A stretch of 64,000 bases of DNA from TMP-86 sp039807285. GTDB taxonomy: Bacteria; Pseudomonadota; Gammaproteobacteria; Steroidobacterales; Steroidobacteraceae. Shown here one piece after another: positions 26,746-36,550 of the stretch. The position numbers and the translations under genes are program-made. Position 1 is the first letter of the stretch. Each line of letters begins with the position of its first letter. The stretch covers positions 1 through 64,000 of the forward strand of contig JBGAGK010000007.1 of assembly GCA_044226785.1 (NCBI GenBank), written 5' to 3'. Under the pieces are notes generated by a model. That model was not told the origin of the DNA. It saw only the letters and a list, made by a program, of their open reading frames with translations, and searched no databases.

Positions 26746-28287
26746 GCTATTGCGCATGGCTGGCAGAAGCAGTTCAACCAGCCTGTCGATCATCAATGCT
26801 GTGGGTGCGCCATCGCCAAAATCAAGGACAGAAGGCTGTCCGAATGAAATGGCCTGCCAGACAGGCAGCGGTGCGCCGTTGGGATCTCCATGCTCGATGA
26901 AGTTGACCCAATAGCCTGCCATTTGACCTGCGAGCACATGATCCATCCTGGTGTAGGGCCGCGACGGGGCCTGCGACAGTGTTTCAAATACATAGGGGAT
27001 TTCTGACGAATGGAAAGCGCCATATTTCCTGGCATCCGGACCCGGCTCGACGTGACTGAAGAAATATGCAAACGCCTTCTGTCCCGTAACGGCATGCCAG
27101 TCGGACGCCCAGTCGATCAGTGATGCCAACCCGTAGTCGCGCGTAAACGCGCGATTGCTGGCCAGCGCCTGCTCATCCGAATGAGCCGGCAGCAGATCGA
27201 GCAGATCCCCGCTCAGTCGGCCGGTACGCTTTTCCAGTTTGGCGCGGAACGCCTCCCTGGAGATCGCGAAATAATCCGGTGACAGGACGCCCTCGTCCGC
27301 CGTCATGCCCACCAGCACCGGCACCCGGTTCCTGGCAGTGCCGTGACCCGGACTCGCCGAACTGCCGGAAACAATCACACCATCCACGACCGGACCGTAC
27401 AATTCGCCGGGAGATTTTGAGTCCGAAAGGTGAGCCGCCAGGATCCTTTCGGCAGGCATGGCCCGCAGCTGCGCGAGGCGGGTGACATGCAATGCGCGTT
27501 TCAGATCCTGGCCGCGCTTCCATGCCTCCTGCCGCGTCGGCAATGGCAGATCGATGATCCCGCTTTGCGCAATGGCGCGCGAGAACAACCCCTTTGCCTG
27601 ACGAGAATCAAGTAGCTGGTGAACCGCCATGGCCCCTGCCGACTGACCGGCCATGGTCACACGAGCCGCATCGCCGCCAAAGGCGTGGATGTTCTCGTGT
27701 ACCCAGCGCAACGCGGCAACCATATCCTGGAGTCCGAAATTCGCTCCACCACCGCCTTCGTTCGCCAGTTCCTCGAAGGCCGCGAAACCCAACGGACCCA
27801 GCCGGTAGTTGATGGTGACCACCACGACACCGTGGCGCGCCAATGCTTCGCCGTCATAGATGGCAACCGAGCCGGATCCCGATACGAAGGCACCCCCATG
27901 AATCCAGACCATCACCGGCAATCGCTCATGACGGGCACGGCTGGGTGTCCAGATGTTCAACGTCAGGCAATCTTCTGAAACGGCGCCCTGCACCACATAC
28001 TCCCGGCTCCACGGCCCGAAACCATCTGGAGTGAGTGCCTGTGGGCATGAGGCACCGTACGCGATGGCGGGCCGCACTCCGGCCCATGCGCGGGCTGGTT
28101 GCGGAGCTGCCCATCGCAAGAAGCCCGTCGGTGGCGCCGCGTATGGAATACCCAGATACCGGTCAACGCCGTCGTGCAATGAGCCTTGCAGCAGGCCACT
28201 GGCGACATGGACAGTTGAAGCACCAGCCAAAGCCGGCATCAGCATGCCCATGGCCAGCCGAATGATCCATGCGGTGCAGACGCACAT
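26725..28287 (-). CDS. Secreted type-B carboxylesterase (last gene of catabolic cluster)
   Basis: This alpha/beta-hydrolase of the COesterase family has 520 residues with a signal peptide (LAMGMLMPALAGA). It shows YLGIPYAAPP, EDCLTLNIWTP, oxyanion-hole HGGAF and the nucleophile elbow GQSAGA (Ser near 215). The charge-relay acid is in GMTADEG and the His region in FHSSEIPYVFE. It cleaves a carboxylic ester, probably in the periplasm. It lies 8 bp downstream of the GH3 gene and is the second type-B esterase of the cluster, suggesting a substrate with two kinds of acyl group or successive steps. Confidence 0.88.
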   Translation of the reverse strand: MCVCTAWIIRLAMGMLMPALAGASTVHVASGLLQGSLHDGVDRYLGIPYAAPPTGFLRWAAPQPARAWAGVRPAIAYGASCPQALTPDGFGPWSREYVVQGAVSEDCLTLNIWTPSRARHERLPVMVWIHGGAFVSGSGSVAIYDGEALARHGVVVVTINYRLGPLGFAAFEELANEGGGGANFGLQDMVAALRWVHENIHAFGGDAARVTMAGQSAGAMAVHQLLDSRQAKGLFSRAIAQSGIIDLPLPTRQEAWKRGQDLKRALHVTRLAQLRAMPAERILAAHLSDSKSPGELYGPVVDGVIVSGSSASPGHGTARNRVPVLVGMTADEGVLSPDYFAISREAFRAKLEKRTGRLSGDLLDLLPAHSDEQALASNRAFTRDYGLASLIDWASDWHAVTGQKAFAYFFSHVEPGPDARKYGAFHSSEIPYVFETLSQAPSRPYTRMDHVLAGQMAGYWVNFIEHGDPNGAPLPVWQAISFGQPSVLDFGDGAPTALMIDRLVELLLPAMRNSSRRSIF

Positions 28288-28295
28288 TGCCGCGC

Positions 28296-30503
28296 TCAGG
28301 GTCGGAGTTTCGCCGCTCCAACACGCGCACTGCCCTCGATCACCATCTCGTCCGCTGAATGCCCGATGCCGACCTGGTATTCGCCTGCGGCAACGTTCCA
28401 GCGCCGTCCGGTCTCATCGAACGCAGCAAGAAGACGTGGATCGGCCGAAAGCGAAATCCGGCGCCGTTCCCCCGGGGCGAGTAGTACCCGCTCGAATCCC
28501 AGCAGTCTCACGGCCTTGCCGGCAGGTGTGGCACGCAGATAAAACTGCGGGACATCAGCGCCTTCCACCGGCCCGGTGTTCGCCACTTCGAACTCGACCT
28601 GCACAGTCCGGCCACCGCGGACCTTGAGATTTTCATATTGGAAAGTCGTGTAGCTCAGGCCGTGGCCGAAGGCAAACATGGGCTTGACCGATGACCTCGC
28701 ATACCAGCGGTAACCGGCATCCGAGCCCTCGCGATAATCGACGCTGACCGGAACACCCGGCTCCACCCCACGATTGGGTAGTGTCGGGAACATTGTGGAT
28801 GCATCGTCCTGCGGAAAAGTCATCGGCAGATGACCGGATGGGTTGACCTCGCCGAACAGGATCTCGGCAATGGCGCGCCCGCCCTCCTGTCCCGGGTACC
28901 AGGCGGCCAGCACTGCGGGTACCGACGACAGCCAGGGCATGGCGATGGGATTGCCTGATTCGATCACGACAATGGTCCGTGGGTTTGCAGCGGCAACTGC
29001 GGCCACCAGTTCGTTCTGGCCATAGGGAAGATTCATGTCGGGAACATCGTATCCCTCGAGCTCATGGCGCGTTACAAAGACGATGGCTACATCCGAGCTC
29101 CTGGCCAGGTCGGCGGCATCCAGGGGATGCGCGCCCGAGTCATAGAGGACTTCCGCTTTGGGTGCGATGCGCTGGATCTCTCGCAAGGGCAATGAAGGGT
29201 AATACACCGCATTGCGGAACACGGAAAAATTGCCCCGGCCACCGATGGGCACTGTGGTGACAGGACCATTGGACGGGGTGCCCTGTGCCGAGCCGCTGCC
29301 GGACAGCACGCCCAGCTGCGCCTGCCCACCGATCACGGCGATGCGACTGACCGTCGAGACCAGGGGCAAAACTCCCCGCTCGTTCTTCAGAAGGACGATG
29401 CCTTGGCGAGCGATATCCAGCGCCACCGCGCTGTCCGCTGCGTAATCAATGGCGGTCCGCTGCGGCGGATGCTCTACCAGACCCGTGGCGAACATCGAAC
29501 GAAGGATCCGATAGGCCATGTCTGTTACACGCGCTTCGGGCACGCGCCCTTCGCGCACGGCGATTTTCAGCGGGCCATCGAACCAGACCTGCTTGTCGAG
29601 CTGCTCACCCGATTCCTGGTCCAGACCCGCATTCGCAAACTCGTAGCCGCCCACGGCCCCCCAATCGGACATCACCCAGCCCTTGTACCCCCAGTCCTTC
29701 TTGAGCACGGTGTCGAGCAGCCATTCGTTGTCGCAGGCGTGCCGGCCGTTGACCTCGTTGTAGGCGCACATGATGGATCCCGGAGCGCCGTGTTCGATGG
29801 CGATCTCGAATGCCAGCAGATCGCTCTCACGCATCGCTGCCCGGTCGATCCGGGCATCGAGCGTCTGCCGGTTGGTTTCCAGGGCATTCAGGGCAAAATG
29901 CTTCAGGGTCGAGATGACATTCTGGCTTTGAGTGCCGCGCACCGCTTCACCTGCAATGATTCCCGAGAGCAAGGGATCCTCGCTGATGTACTCGAAATTG
30001 CGACCATTCCTCGGGTCCCGTGCGAGATTCACACCCCCGCCCAGAAGCACATTGAATCCCTTGGCGTGGGCTTCCTTTCCGACCATGGCTCCGGCCTGGA
30101 AAGCCAGCTTCCCGTTGAAGGTCGCGCCAAGTGCAAGTCCCGCCGGCAATGCTGTGGCGACGTCGCCGGGTCGGATGCCCAGTGGGTTGGTCACCCCCAG
30201 GCTCGCATCGGTTTCGAACAAGGCCGGTATGCCAAGGTGCGGGATGCCGGGAATGTAGCCTGCGCCGGGAATGCTCTCGGCAGGAAAGGTCGGCTTGCCG
30301 GATGCGCTTCCCCCGAAGTCGATCGGCATGATCCCGTGCAGAAGTCCGATCTTCTCATCCAGCGTCATCCGCTCGAGCACCAGCCGGGCACGCACGTCGG
30401 GTGACCGGGAAGCGTCCAGCCACGGTTGCGCGTCAGCGGCTGCCGCGGAAGTGGCAATACATGCAAGCGCGGACAGCAAGATCGCGTGAATGGAGTTCTT
30501 CAT
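28296..30503 (-). CDS. Glycoside hydrolase family 3 beta-glycosidase
   Basis: This is a secreted exo-glycosidase of 735 residues (signal peptide IHAILLSALACIATSAAAA). The GH3 N-terminal TIM barrel carries the nucleophile in WVMSDWGA (D280) and the conserved KHFALN segment. The C-terminal (beta/alpha) domain has RIAVIGGQA and the fibronectin-III-like tail KVRGGRTVQVEFEVANTG is present, as in beta-glucosidases and related enzymes. The ATG at 30503 precedes the signal peptide; upstream in-frame sequence is not conserved-looking. It sits between two type-B carboxylesterases. Sugar specificity cannot be assigned by eye. Confidence 0.9.
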   Translation of the reverse strand: MKNSIHAILLSALACIATSAAAADAQPWLDASRSPDVRARLVLERMTLDEKIGLLHGIMPIDFGGSASGKPTFPAESIPGAGYIPGIPHLGIPALFETDASLGVTNPLGIRPGDVATALPAGLALGATFNGKLAFQAGAMVGKEAHAKGFNVLLGGGVNLARDPRNGRNFEYISEDPLLSGIIAGEAVRGTQSQNVISTLKHFALNALETNRQTLDARIDRAAMRESDLLAFEIAIEHGAPGSIMCAYNEVNGRHACDNEWLLDTVLKKDWGYKGWVMSDWGAVGGYEFANAGLDQESGEQLDKQVWFDGPLKIAVREGRVPEARVTDMAYRILRSMFATGLVEHPPQRTAIDYAADSAVALDIARQGIVLLKNERGVLPLVSTVSRIAVIGGQAQLGVLSGSGSAQGTPSNGPVTTVPIGGRGNFSVFRNAVYYPSLPLREIQRIAPKAEVLYDSGAHPLDAADLARSSDVAIVFVTRHELEGYDVPDMNLPYGQNELVAAVAAANPRTIVVIESGNPIAMPWLSSVPAVLAAWYPGQEGGRAIAEILFGEVNPSGHLPMTFPQDDASTMFPTLPNRGVEPGVPVSVDYREGSDAGYRWYARSSVKPMFAFGHGLSYTTFQYENLKVRGGRTVQVEFEVANTGPVEGADVPQFYLRATPAGKAVRLLGFERVLLAPGERRRISLSADPRLLAAFDETGRRWNVAAGEYQVGIGHSADEMVIEGSARVGAAKLRP

Positions 30504-30531
30504 GGTTTCTTCCTCGACATGACCCGCAGAT

Positions 30532-32115
30532 CTACCGCGGAGTTGATGCTTCCAGGGATTCGATGAAATCCAGTCTCTGTTTGAATGGATCGGCCCCGAC
30601 GTGGACGCCACGCTCATCGAACTGCATCAGCGTATTCCCATCCGGACGATACCGCGGCCAGGTTGCGTGGCCAGCAGCCGACGGCACGCCCGAAACCGCG
30701 AAACTCACCCAATACTCGTGCATCAGTCGCGCAATGGCCGCATCCCTGGAAGTGATGGATTTGCCTTGACTGGATTCCAGGGTGTCGAAGACGAAGGGCC
30801 TTTCGGAAGCATGCGGTGCCCCGGGCAGCTTGCCGCGAAGGTACTCGGGCACATAGCCGAACCGATACAGATAAACCGTTGCGCCCTGTGCGCTGAGCAC
30901 ACGGGCAATGGACCGGGTGGGCTCGATCATCAGCATGTCAGCCGAAATGGCCATGCCGATACGCGCGGCATCCTTGGTGTCATCGGGGTCGTATATCTTC
31001 TGTGCTTCGGTGCGCACGGACGCCAGCGGGGCATAGGCCTGATCCAGCGTGCTGCCGCCGAAGAACCCGTCTGCGCTGTTGGCACCGATGAGCAACGGCA
31101 TCTGGAGCCCGCTTCCGTTCCGATACAAATCGGCGGCAAAACCGGTGACGACCTGGCCATCGATGAACGGTGCCGTGAAATCAGATCCGAACAGGGTCAT
31201 GAGATTCAGACCATCGACGACCTGCTCGCCGCTCAGTGCCCGCAGTTTCACCAATGCCGACGGATCGTCCTTCGCGATACCCTTGCGCTCCGCAAATGCA
31301 ACGCCCTGCTTTTCGACATCAGCGAGCGTGCGTGCGCCATTGAGCATTGGCCGGCCTCCGCCACCGGACTCCACGATCGCCCTGGCAAACAGCCCCTGCG
31401 CCAACGGGGAGACCAGCAGCGCGTGTACCGACATCCCGCCGGCCGACTCTCCGAACACCGTGACGTTGTCCGGATCACCGCCAAAGGCAGCAATGTTGCG
31501 CTTGACCCATTTCAGGGCCGCAATCTGGTCCATCAATCCGTAATTGCCGACCGGTTCTCCACCCGCCTCGCGCGTCAATGCCGGATAGGCAAAAAAACCG
31601 AACCGCCCCAGCCGATAGTTGAAACTGACCAGGACCACTCCTGATCGGGCAAAGGCAGTGCCGTCATACATGGGCGCGGAGCTGCCGCCGTTCACGAAGC
31701 CGCCGCCATAGATCCACACCATGACCGGCCGCTTTGCGCCCGCCCCCGTCTTCGGCGTCCAGACATTCAGATACAGGCAATCCTCCGATGGCGACACGGC
31801 AAGCGGTGCCGAATCATATCGATATGGGAGCTGCATGCAGTCCGCGCCGAATGCCTTTGCCGGCCGCACGCCCTTCCAGTGAGCGGCGGGTTGCGGCGCC
31901 TTCCATCGCAAGAGCCCAACGGGTGGCTGGGCAAATGGAATGCCCTTGAACGCGGCGACCCCGTGTTCGACCCCCGCAAGCGTCCCGGCCTCGACCGTCA
32001 CGGTCGCCGCCGGTGAGCCGATGCCATACGACGTTGACAGGAACACTGCCGAAATGATCAATGCGGAATGCAGAATGCGGCGGGCTTGCGACTGCGGGGG
32101 CATGTTCATGGGCAT
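30532..32115 (-). CDS. Secreted type-B carboxylesterase
   Basis: This COesterase-family enzyme has 527 residues with an N-terminal hydrophobic export signal (ALIISAVFLSTSYG). Motifs present are FKGIPFAQPPVG, EDCLYLNVWTP, YGGGFVNGG and nucleophile elbow GESAGG (Ser near 222). The acid and His positions are consistent (GANSADGFF, ASERPFVFD). It overlaps the upstream phosphatase-like gene by 10 bp. It is similar in class to the fumonisin esterase FumD, which also accompanies a TonB receptor; this is an analogy, not an identification. Confidence 0.88.
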   Translation of the reverse strand: MPMNMPPQSQARRILHSALIISAVFLSTSYGIGSPAATVTVEAGTLAGVEHGVAAFKGIPFAQPPVGLLRWKAPQPAAHWKGVRPAKAFGADCMQLPYRYDSAPLAVSPSEDCLYLNVWTPKTGAGAKRPVMVWIYGGGFVNGGSSAPMYDGTAFARSGVVLVSFNYRLGRFGFFAYPALTREAGGEPVGNYGLMDQIAALKWVKRNIAAFGGDPDNVTVFGESAGGMSVHALLVSPLAQGLFARAIVESGGGGRPMLNGARTLADVEKQGVAFAERKGIAKDDPSALVKLRALSGEQVVDGLNLMTLFGSDFTAPFIDGQVVTGFAADLYRNGSGLQMPLLIGANSADGFFGGSTLDQAYAPLASVRTEAQKIYDPDDTKDAARIGMAISADMLMIEPTRSIARVLSAQGATVYLYRFGYVPEYLRGKLPGAPHASERPFVFDTLESSQGKSITSRDAAIARLMHEYWVSFAVSGVPSAAGHATWPRYRPDGNTLMQFDERGVHVGADPFKQRLDFIESLEASTPR

Positions 32116-33800
32116 GGCCTGGATTTGATGATGTTCAGGCAGCGTCCATCGGTATCGGCCGGTGGCTCGATCCCGATGAGTCGCGCCAGGGTTGGAGCCA
32201 GGTCGACAACCCGGACCGGATAGGCGCGTTCCTCGGCGGACACTCCCCGACCCCAGAAAAGCAGCGGGACGCGGCGATCGAAATCGTAAGGCGCCGAGTG
32301 ACCTTCAAGAATCAGCCCAGGGAGCGCGGGGAAAACCGTAACCTGTGGATCGAATGCAATCAGCAGGTCACCGCTCCGGTCACCGTACATCGACAACGCC
32401 ATGCGCTCCTGCAAACTCATGAGATCGGGCATTACCGCTGAATCATGTCGATGCTCCGCGAGCACGGTGGCCGGCCACGCCTGCACAACGCCCTGCGTGC
32501 GGCGCAGTACCTGCAATGCCGAATCGAGTATCCGGGCGCGCAGCGATTCGTCATTCAGCGTCTTGCCATCAGCCCCGACCAGCCACAGGCGGCTGGGATC
32601 AATGAATGCCATCCGCAGCGGCTGCCAGTCGATCCCCGTGTCATGCTGTACGGTCCGGTTCAGGTCATCCAGAAATTTTCGTGAATCCAGGCGATGGGCG
32701 GCGGGGTACCCGCGCATTGCCTGTCGCTCAGGAAAATCCATTCCGCCGTGGTCGGCCGTTACCACGAACAATGTGTTTGATGAAATGGCCACGGCGCGAT
32801 CCAGAAACCCGCCCAGCATGGCATCGAGACGCGCCATGTGGTCACACATCTCCGGGCCTTGCGTCCCGTAGGCATGTCCGACCATATCCGTTCCGGACAG
32901 GCCGATGCCCAACAGATCGGTGCCGGCCCGCTGCCCCAGTTTCCCGCCAACGATCAGGTCGTAGGCTGCATCCAGAGTCGCCTCATCATAGAACCATGGA
33001 GGCGGATGGGGCCCACTCTTGCCGGTCTGACCCGGGATGGGGTCGGGCGGTGGCGGCGGCAGGCGCGGATGGAGCACACGACCGGAAGACAACGGAACAT
33101 CGTGCTCGAATGCCCGGCAGGTCCTGTCGTAGTAGCGCCAAACAGGCGGGCCATTCGCCAGTTTCCTGGCCAGTTCGGCATTGGCATGAGCCAGCATCCT
33201 GATGCGCTCCTGCGCCTGCTGCACGGTCGGAGCCCAGGTATCAAATGAGTTCCTGCCGTCGAACCAGAAGGCGCCATCCGGTGTGTGACCGCCCAGCATG
33301 ATCGCAGCCCGGTCTTTCCCGGCCACGGTGTACACGCGGGCATACGGCCTAACGGCATGCAGCCAGTCTCCGAGAGTCGACACCTCGAGCAGTCCCGGGC
33401 CCACGCCACCCGGTCGCGTACCACCGACGTCGGTATTCACGCCATCACCGGTGCAATATCGTGCGACACCCACCTTGCCGTCATACCATTCGTTGGAGAC
33501 GATTCCGGTTCCACTCGGATAACGCCCGCTGAGAACGACCGAGTGGCCCGCACAGGTTTCGGTAATGCCGTGTGCGTGGTAGGCGTTTGGGTAGACGATC
33601 CCGGAGGACAGGCGCTTCAAGCCTTCGTGATACCGGCTCCTGTACTGACTGAAAAGATCCCCGCTGAACTGGTCGATGACGATCACCACCACGAGGCCAG
33701 GCGGCCGGGGGTCCGCCGTCGCGGACGCCGCCGGAGCAGCAATCCCGAGGCATGCCAATGCCGCCGGGATCGCGCCTCCGAGAATGGACTTCCAGTGCAT
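32106..33800 (-). CDS. Alkaline-phosphatase-superfamily phosphatase/phosphodiesterase, secreted
   Basis: This 564-residue exported enzyme of the PafA/type I phosphodiesterase group has two-metal ligands visible. These are D in VVVIVIDQFSG, nucleophile Thr in ITETCAGHS (about residue 80), SGTDMVGHAYG, TADHGG and the late His in EGHSAPY. VAGKDRAAIMLGG matches the PafA Lys/Arg segment that favours phosphate monoesters. The ATG at 33800 is used; a TTG 18 bp upstream would overlap the receptor stop. It lies 5 bp behind the TonB receptor, so it is part of the same transcript. It may release phosphate from the imported or surface-bound substrate. Confidence 0.85.
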   Translation of the reverse strand: MHWKSILGGAIPAALACLGIAAPAASATADPRPPGLVVVIVIDQFSGDLFSQYRSRYHEGLKRLSSGIVYPNAYHAHGITETCAGHSVVLSGRYPSGTGIVSNEWYDGKVGVARYCTGDGVNTDVGGTRPGGVGPGLLEVSTLGDWLHAVRPYARVYTVAGKDRAAIMLGGHTPDGAFWFDGRNSFDTWAPTVQQAQERIRMLAHANAELARKLANGPPVWRYYDRTCRAFEHDVPLSSGRVLHPRLPPPPPDPIPGQTGKSGPHPPPWFYDEATLDAAYDLIVGGKLGQRAGTDLLGIGLSGTDMVGHAYGTQGPEMCDHMARLDAMLGGFLDRAVAISSNTLFVVTADHGGMDFPERQAMRGYPAAHRLDSRKFLDDLNRTVQHDTGIDWQPLRMAFIDPSRLWLVGADGKTLNDESLRARILDSALQVLRRTQGVVQAWPATVLAEHRHDSAVMPDLMSLQERMALSMYGDRSGDLLIAFDPQVTVFPALPGLILEGHSAPYDFDRRVPLLFWGRGVSAEERAYPVRVVDLAPTLARLIGIEPPADTDGRCLNIIKSRPCP

Positions 33801-33805
33801 GGCGT

Positions 33806-36475
33806 TCAGAAACGCCAATTCAGGGCGAGCCCCAGAGTGCGGAACGAATTCAGGCCGAACATCTGATAGTAGTCGGTCCTGGTCTGCGAGCTTGCGTTGA
33901 TGAATGTCACGAAGCGCTTGTCAAAGCAGTTTCGGCAAAACAGCGAAACCTTCCACACATCGTTCGCGGAGGAAAGCCCGGCACTGGCATCAAGCAATGT
34001 ATACCCGCCCTGCACGGTGTTCGGGTTGCCATTGGAGCTGAAATTCATGCTGCTCCGGCTGTAAGTCGCGGCCTGAACAAAGCCGTTCCAGTATTCGTTG
34101 ATCGGCCGCTTGTAATTGCCGCTCAGCGTAAAGGTCCATTTGGGCGCATTCGGCAGCCGGTTTCCACTCGAATCGATGGTCGAACCCGGTCCGCAACCCG
34201 GCTGCCCCGCATAACAGCGATCGCCCTTGAAATCCACGAAATAGGCATCGACGAAGCTCAGTCCGGCGCTCAGCGTCAATCCCTCGACCGGCAATGCGTC
34301 GGCCTCGAGTTCAAAGCCGCGTGACCGCAATTTGCCGGCGTTCAGCAATATGTAGCCGTTGCTCGGTGCATCGAAAGCCTGGGCCTGGAAATCCTTGAAA
34401 TCCGAGGTATAGGCCGAAGCATTCAGGATCAGTCGCCGGTTCAACAGCGTGGACTTGATGCCCACTTCATACATCGTCGGATATTCCGGTTTGATGATCG
34501 GTGCGTTCGGGTCAAGTGACAGGTTGAATCCAGGCCCCTTGTAGCCTCGTGCAACCGTGACATAGCCCATGACATCCTGCGCGAGGTCGTACTGCCCGCT
34601 CACCCGCCATGAAAAATTGTCCTGCTTGATGTCCTGTACATGAGAACCCGGAATGCCGAACGGAATGACGACATCGGATGCGTCCACGATGGTATTCACG
34701 CCCAGCTTGTCGTGGGTGAAGCGCCCACCCAGAGTCAGGCGCAAACGGTCGGTGAAGTGGATAGTTCCCTGACCGAAGGCCGCATAGCTCTTGGAATCCT
34801 GGACGCCCAATTGATAGATGCCGAACCAGGCAAGAGCGGGCGGCGGTACCGGGTTCGGTATGCCGTTGGCGCCACGTACGGTCACAGAACCGTCCGTCTT
34901 GCCATCGTAGTAGTAGGCGCCGAACTGATAGTCGAACCTGCCGCCAGTCGGGGATGCGATCCGCAACTCCTCGGTGACCTGGCTCAGATTTGCCTTCTGC
35001 CAGTTCGTGTCCAGGACGTTGATGAGGTGCTTGTCCGAGTCGAACAGGTTGTCGGAATTGAATTTTCGCCACGCCAGGATATTGGTCAGCACGTGGCCGC
35101 TTGCGAACTTGTATTCGATATTGGCCTGGGCGCCGCCCACGCTGAACTCGAGGTTTGTTGGCGCTCCATAGCTCGAGTAAGCGTTCTCGGGGCCTGGCCG
35201 GATTCCCAATTGCTGATCTTCCGGGAGCCAGATGCTGCCCGGCAGCACCAGCCGGTCCGCAGCGCTGCCGGAACCCACACCGGTTGCACGAGCATAGTCC
35301 GCGGCAATGAACACGCTCAGGTCATCGGTCGGTTCCCACAGCAGCTTTCCCTTGAAATAGGACTGGTCCTGCGCCCATTTGCTGCCCGGGACCGAAACCA
35401 GATTCCTGATCAGCGGATCATTGTGGGTGAACGAAGCATTGAGCCGAAATGCTGCGCTGGAGCCCAGGGGCAGATTCAGCACACCCTGCGTCAGATACTG
35501 TTTGCCGTGTCCGGGGGTATTCATCACCCCGTACTCTCCGCGCACACTGCCTTCGAACTTGTCGAGGACCGGGCGCTTGGTCGTGATATTGACCAGGCCC
35601 GCCGATGCATTCTTGCCAAACAACATCCCCTGAGGGCCATTCAGTACTTCAATCTGCTGGATGTCCAGAAAATTCATGACGCCCATCTCGGGTCGGCCCA
35701 TGACCACACCATCGATGACGGTGGTCACACTCGCTTCGATGGAGTTTGCGAAACTCATGGTTCCGACACCACGGACTGAGAAATTCGTGGCGCCCACTGC
35801 CGCGTTGAAACTCTTGATCTGCAGACTGGGTGCGACGAATTGCAACTGCGAAGGATCGTAGATCTGCCGGGCGGTGATCTGATCGCCCGACACGGCGGTC
35901 ACCGAGATTGGTACGTTCTGAAGGTTTTCCGAACGCTTTTGAGCGGTAACAACCACTTCCTCGAGCTGCGCTGCTGCCGGACTCACCTGTTCACTGGTTG
36001 AAGCGGCGCCCTGGGCCCCGCTCGATGGTGTCACAGCTTCAGAAGATTGCTCAACCACCTGAGCGATCCGGTAATTGCCGAAGGTACCAGTCTGCCCTTC
36101 CAGATTGGTCCCTTCATCACGACCGACGGAACTCGTCCGGTCAGGCGCACCGGGTTCCGATATGACCATGGCTCCACTCTGGTCGGTATATACCTTCAAA
36201 GGAGAATTTCTCAGAAGGATTCTGACCGCATCCTGCGGGGCATAGGTACCGTGGGCTCCGCCTGTCTGATATTTTTCCACCTGCGCCGGCTGAAATACGA
36301 CATCGACGTCGAATTGCCGCGAGAATTCAAGTAACGCCACACGGAGGTTGCCCGCCGGAATGCTGACCCTGCTCGTCGAGTCTGCGCGCGCAAGGGCAGA
36401 CATCGACATTGCACACGATATGGCAATCAGTGCGGCACAACCGCTTACCCTTCGAAACATCTGATCCACCCCCAT
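33806..36475 (-). CDS. TonB-dependent receptor with N-terminal STN signalling domain
   Basis: This outer-membrane transducer has 889 residues. A signal peptide precedes an STN (secretin/TonB short N-terminal) domain at about 35-110 (SIPAGNLRVALLEFSRQFDVDVVFQ). The plug starts around EEVVVTAQKRSENLQNVPISV and includes RGVGTM and LNGPQGMLFGKNASAG. The 22-strand barrel ends in the expected aromatic residue (LALNWRF). The STN domain makes it a transducer that should signal to the FecR/FecI pair encoded just upstream as well as a transporter. Plug motifs (VTAQKR, GMLFGKNASAG) are the type common in receptors for organic compounds rather than siderophores. Confidence 0.92.
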   Translation of the reverse strand: MGVDQMFRRVSGCAALIAISCAMSMSALARADSTSRVSIPAGNLRVALLEFSRQFDVDVVFQPAQVEKYQTGGAHGTYAPQDAVRILLRNSPLKVYTDQSGAMVISEPGAPDRTSSVGRDEGTNLEGQTGTFGNYRIAQVVEQSSEAVTPSSGAQGAASTSEQVSPAAAQLEEVVVTAQKRSENLQNVPISVTAVSGDQITARQIYDPSQLQFVAPSLQIKSFNAAVGATNFSVRGVGTMSFANSIEASVTTVIDGVVMGRPEMGVMNFLDIQQIEVLNGPQGMLFGKNASAGLVNITTKRPVLDKFEGSVRGEYGVMNTPGHGKQYLTQGVLNLPLGSSAAFRLNASFTHNDPLIRNLVSVPGSKWAQDQSYFKGKLLWEPTDDLSVFIAADYARATGVGSGSAADRLVLPGSIWLPEDQQLGIRPGPENAYSSYGAPTNLEFSVGGAQANIEYKFASGHVLTNILAWRKFNSDNLFDSDKHLINVLDTNWQKANLSQVTEELRIASPTGGRFDYQFGAYYYDGKTDGSVTVRGANGIPNPVPPPALAWFGIYQLGVQDSKSYAAFGQGTIHFTDRLRLTLGGRFTHDKLGVNTIVDASDVVIPFGIPGSHVQDIKQDNFSWRVSGQYDLAQDVMGYVTVARGYKGPGFNLSLDPNAPIIKPEYPTMYEVGIKSTLLNRRLILNASAYTSDFKDFQAQAFDAPSNGYILLNAGKLRSRGFELEADALPVEGLTLSAGLSFVDAYFVDFKGDRCYAGQPGCGPGSTIDSSGNRLPNAPKWTFTLSGNYKRPINEYWNGFVQAATYSRSSMNFSSNGNPNTVQGGYTLLDASAGLSSANDVWKVSLFCRNCFDKRFVTFINASSQTRTDYYQMFGLNSFRTLGLALNWRF

Positions 36476-36550
36476 GGTTCCCCTGATGCATCGTCCACTT
36501 CCATTAAGACGATCGGTTGCGCTATATCCCTCCCCGCAGTTCCCCTGCGA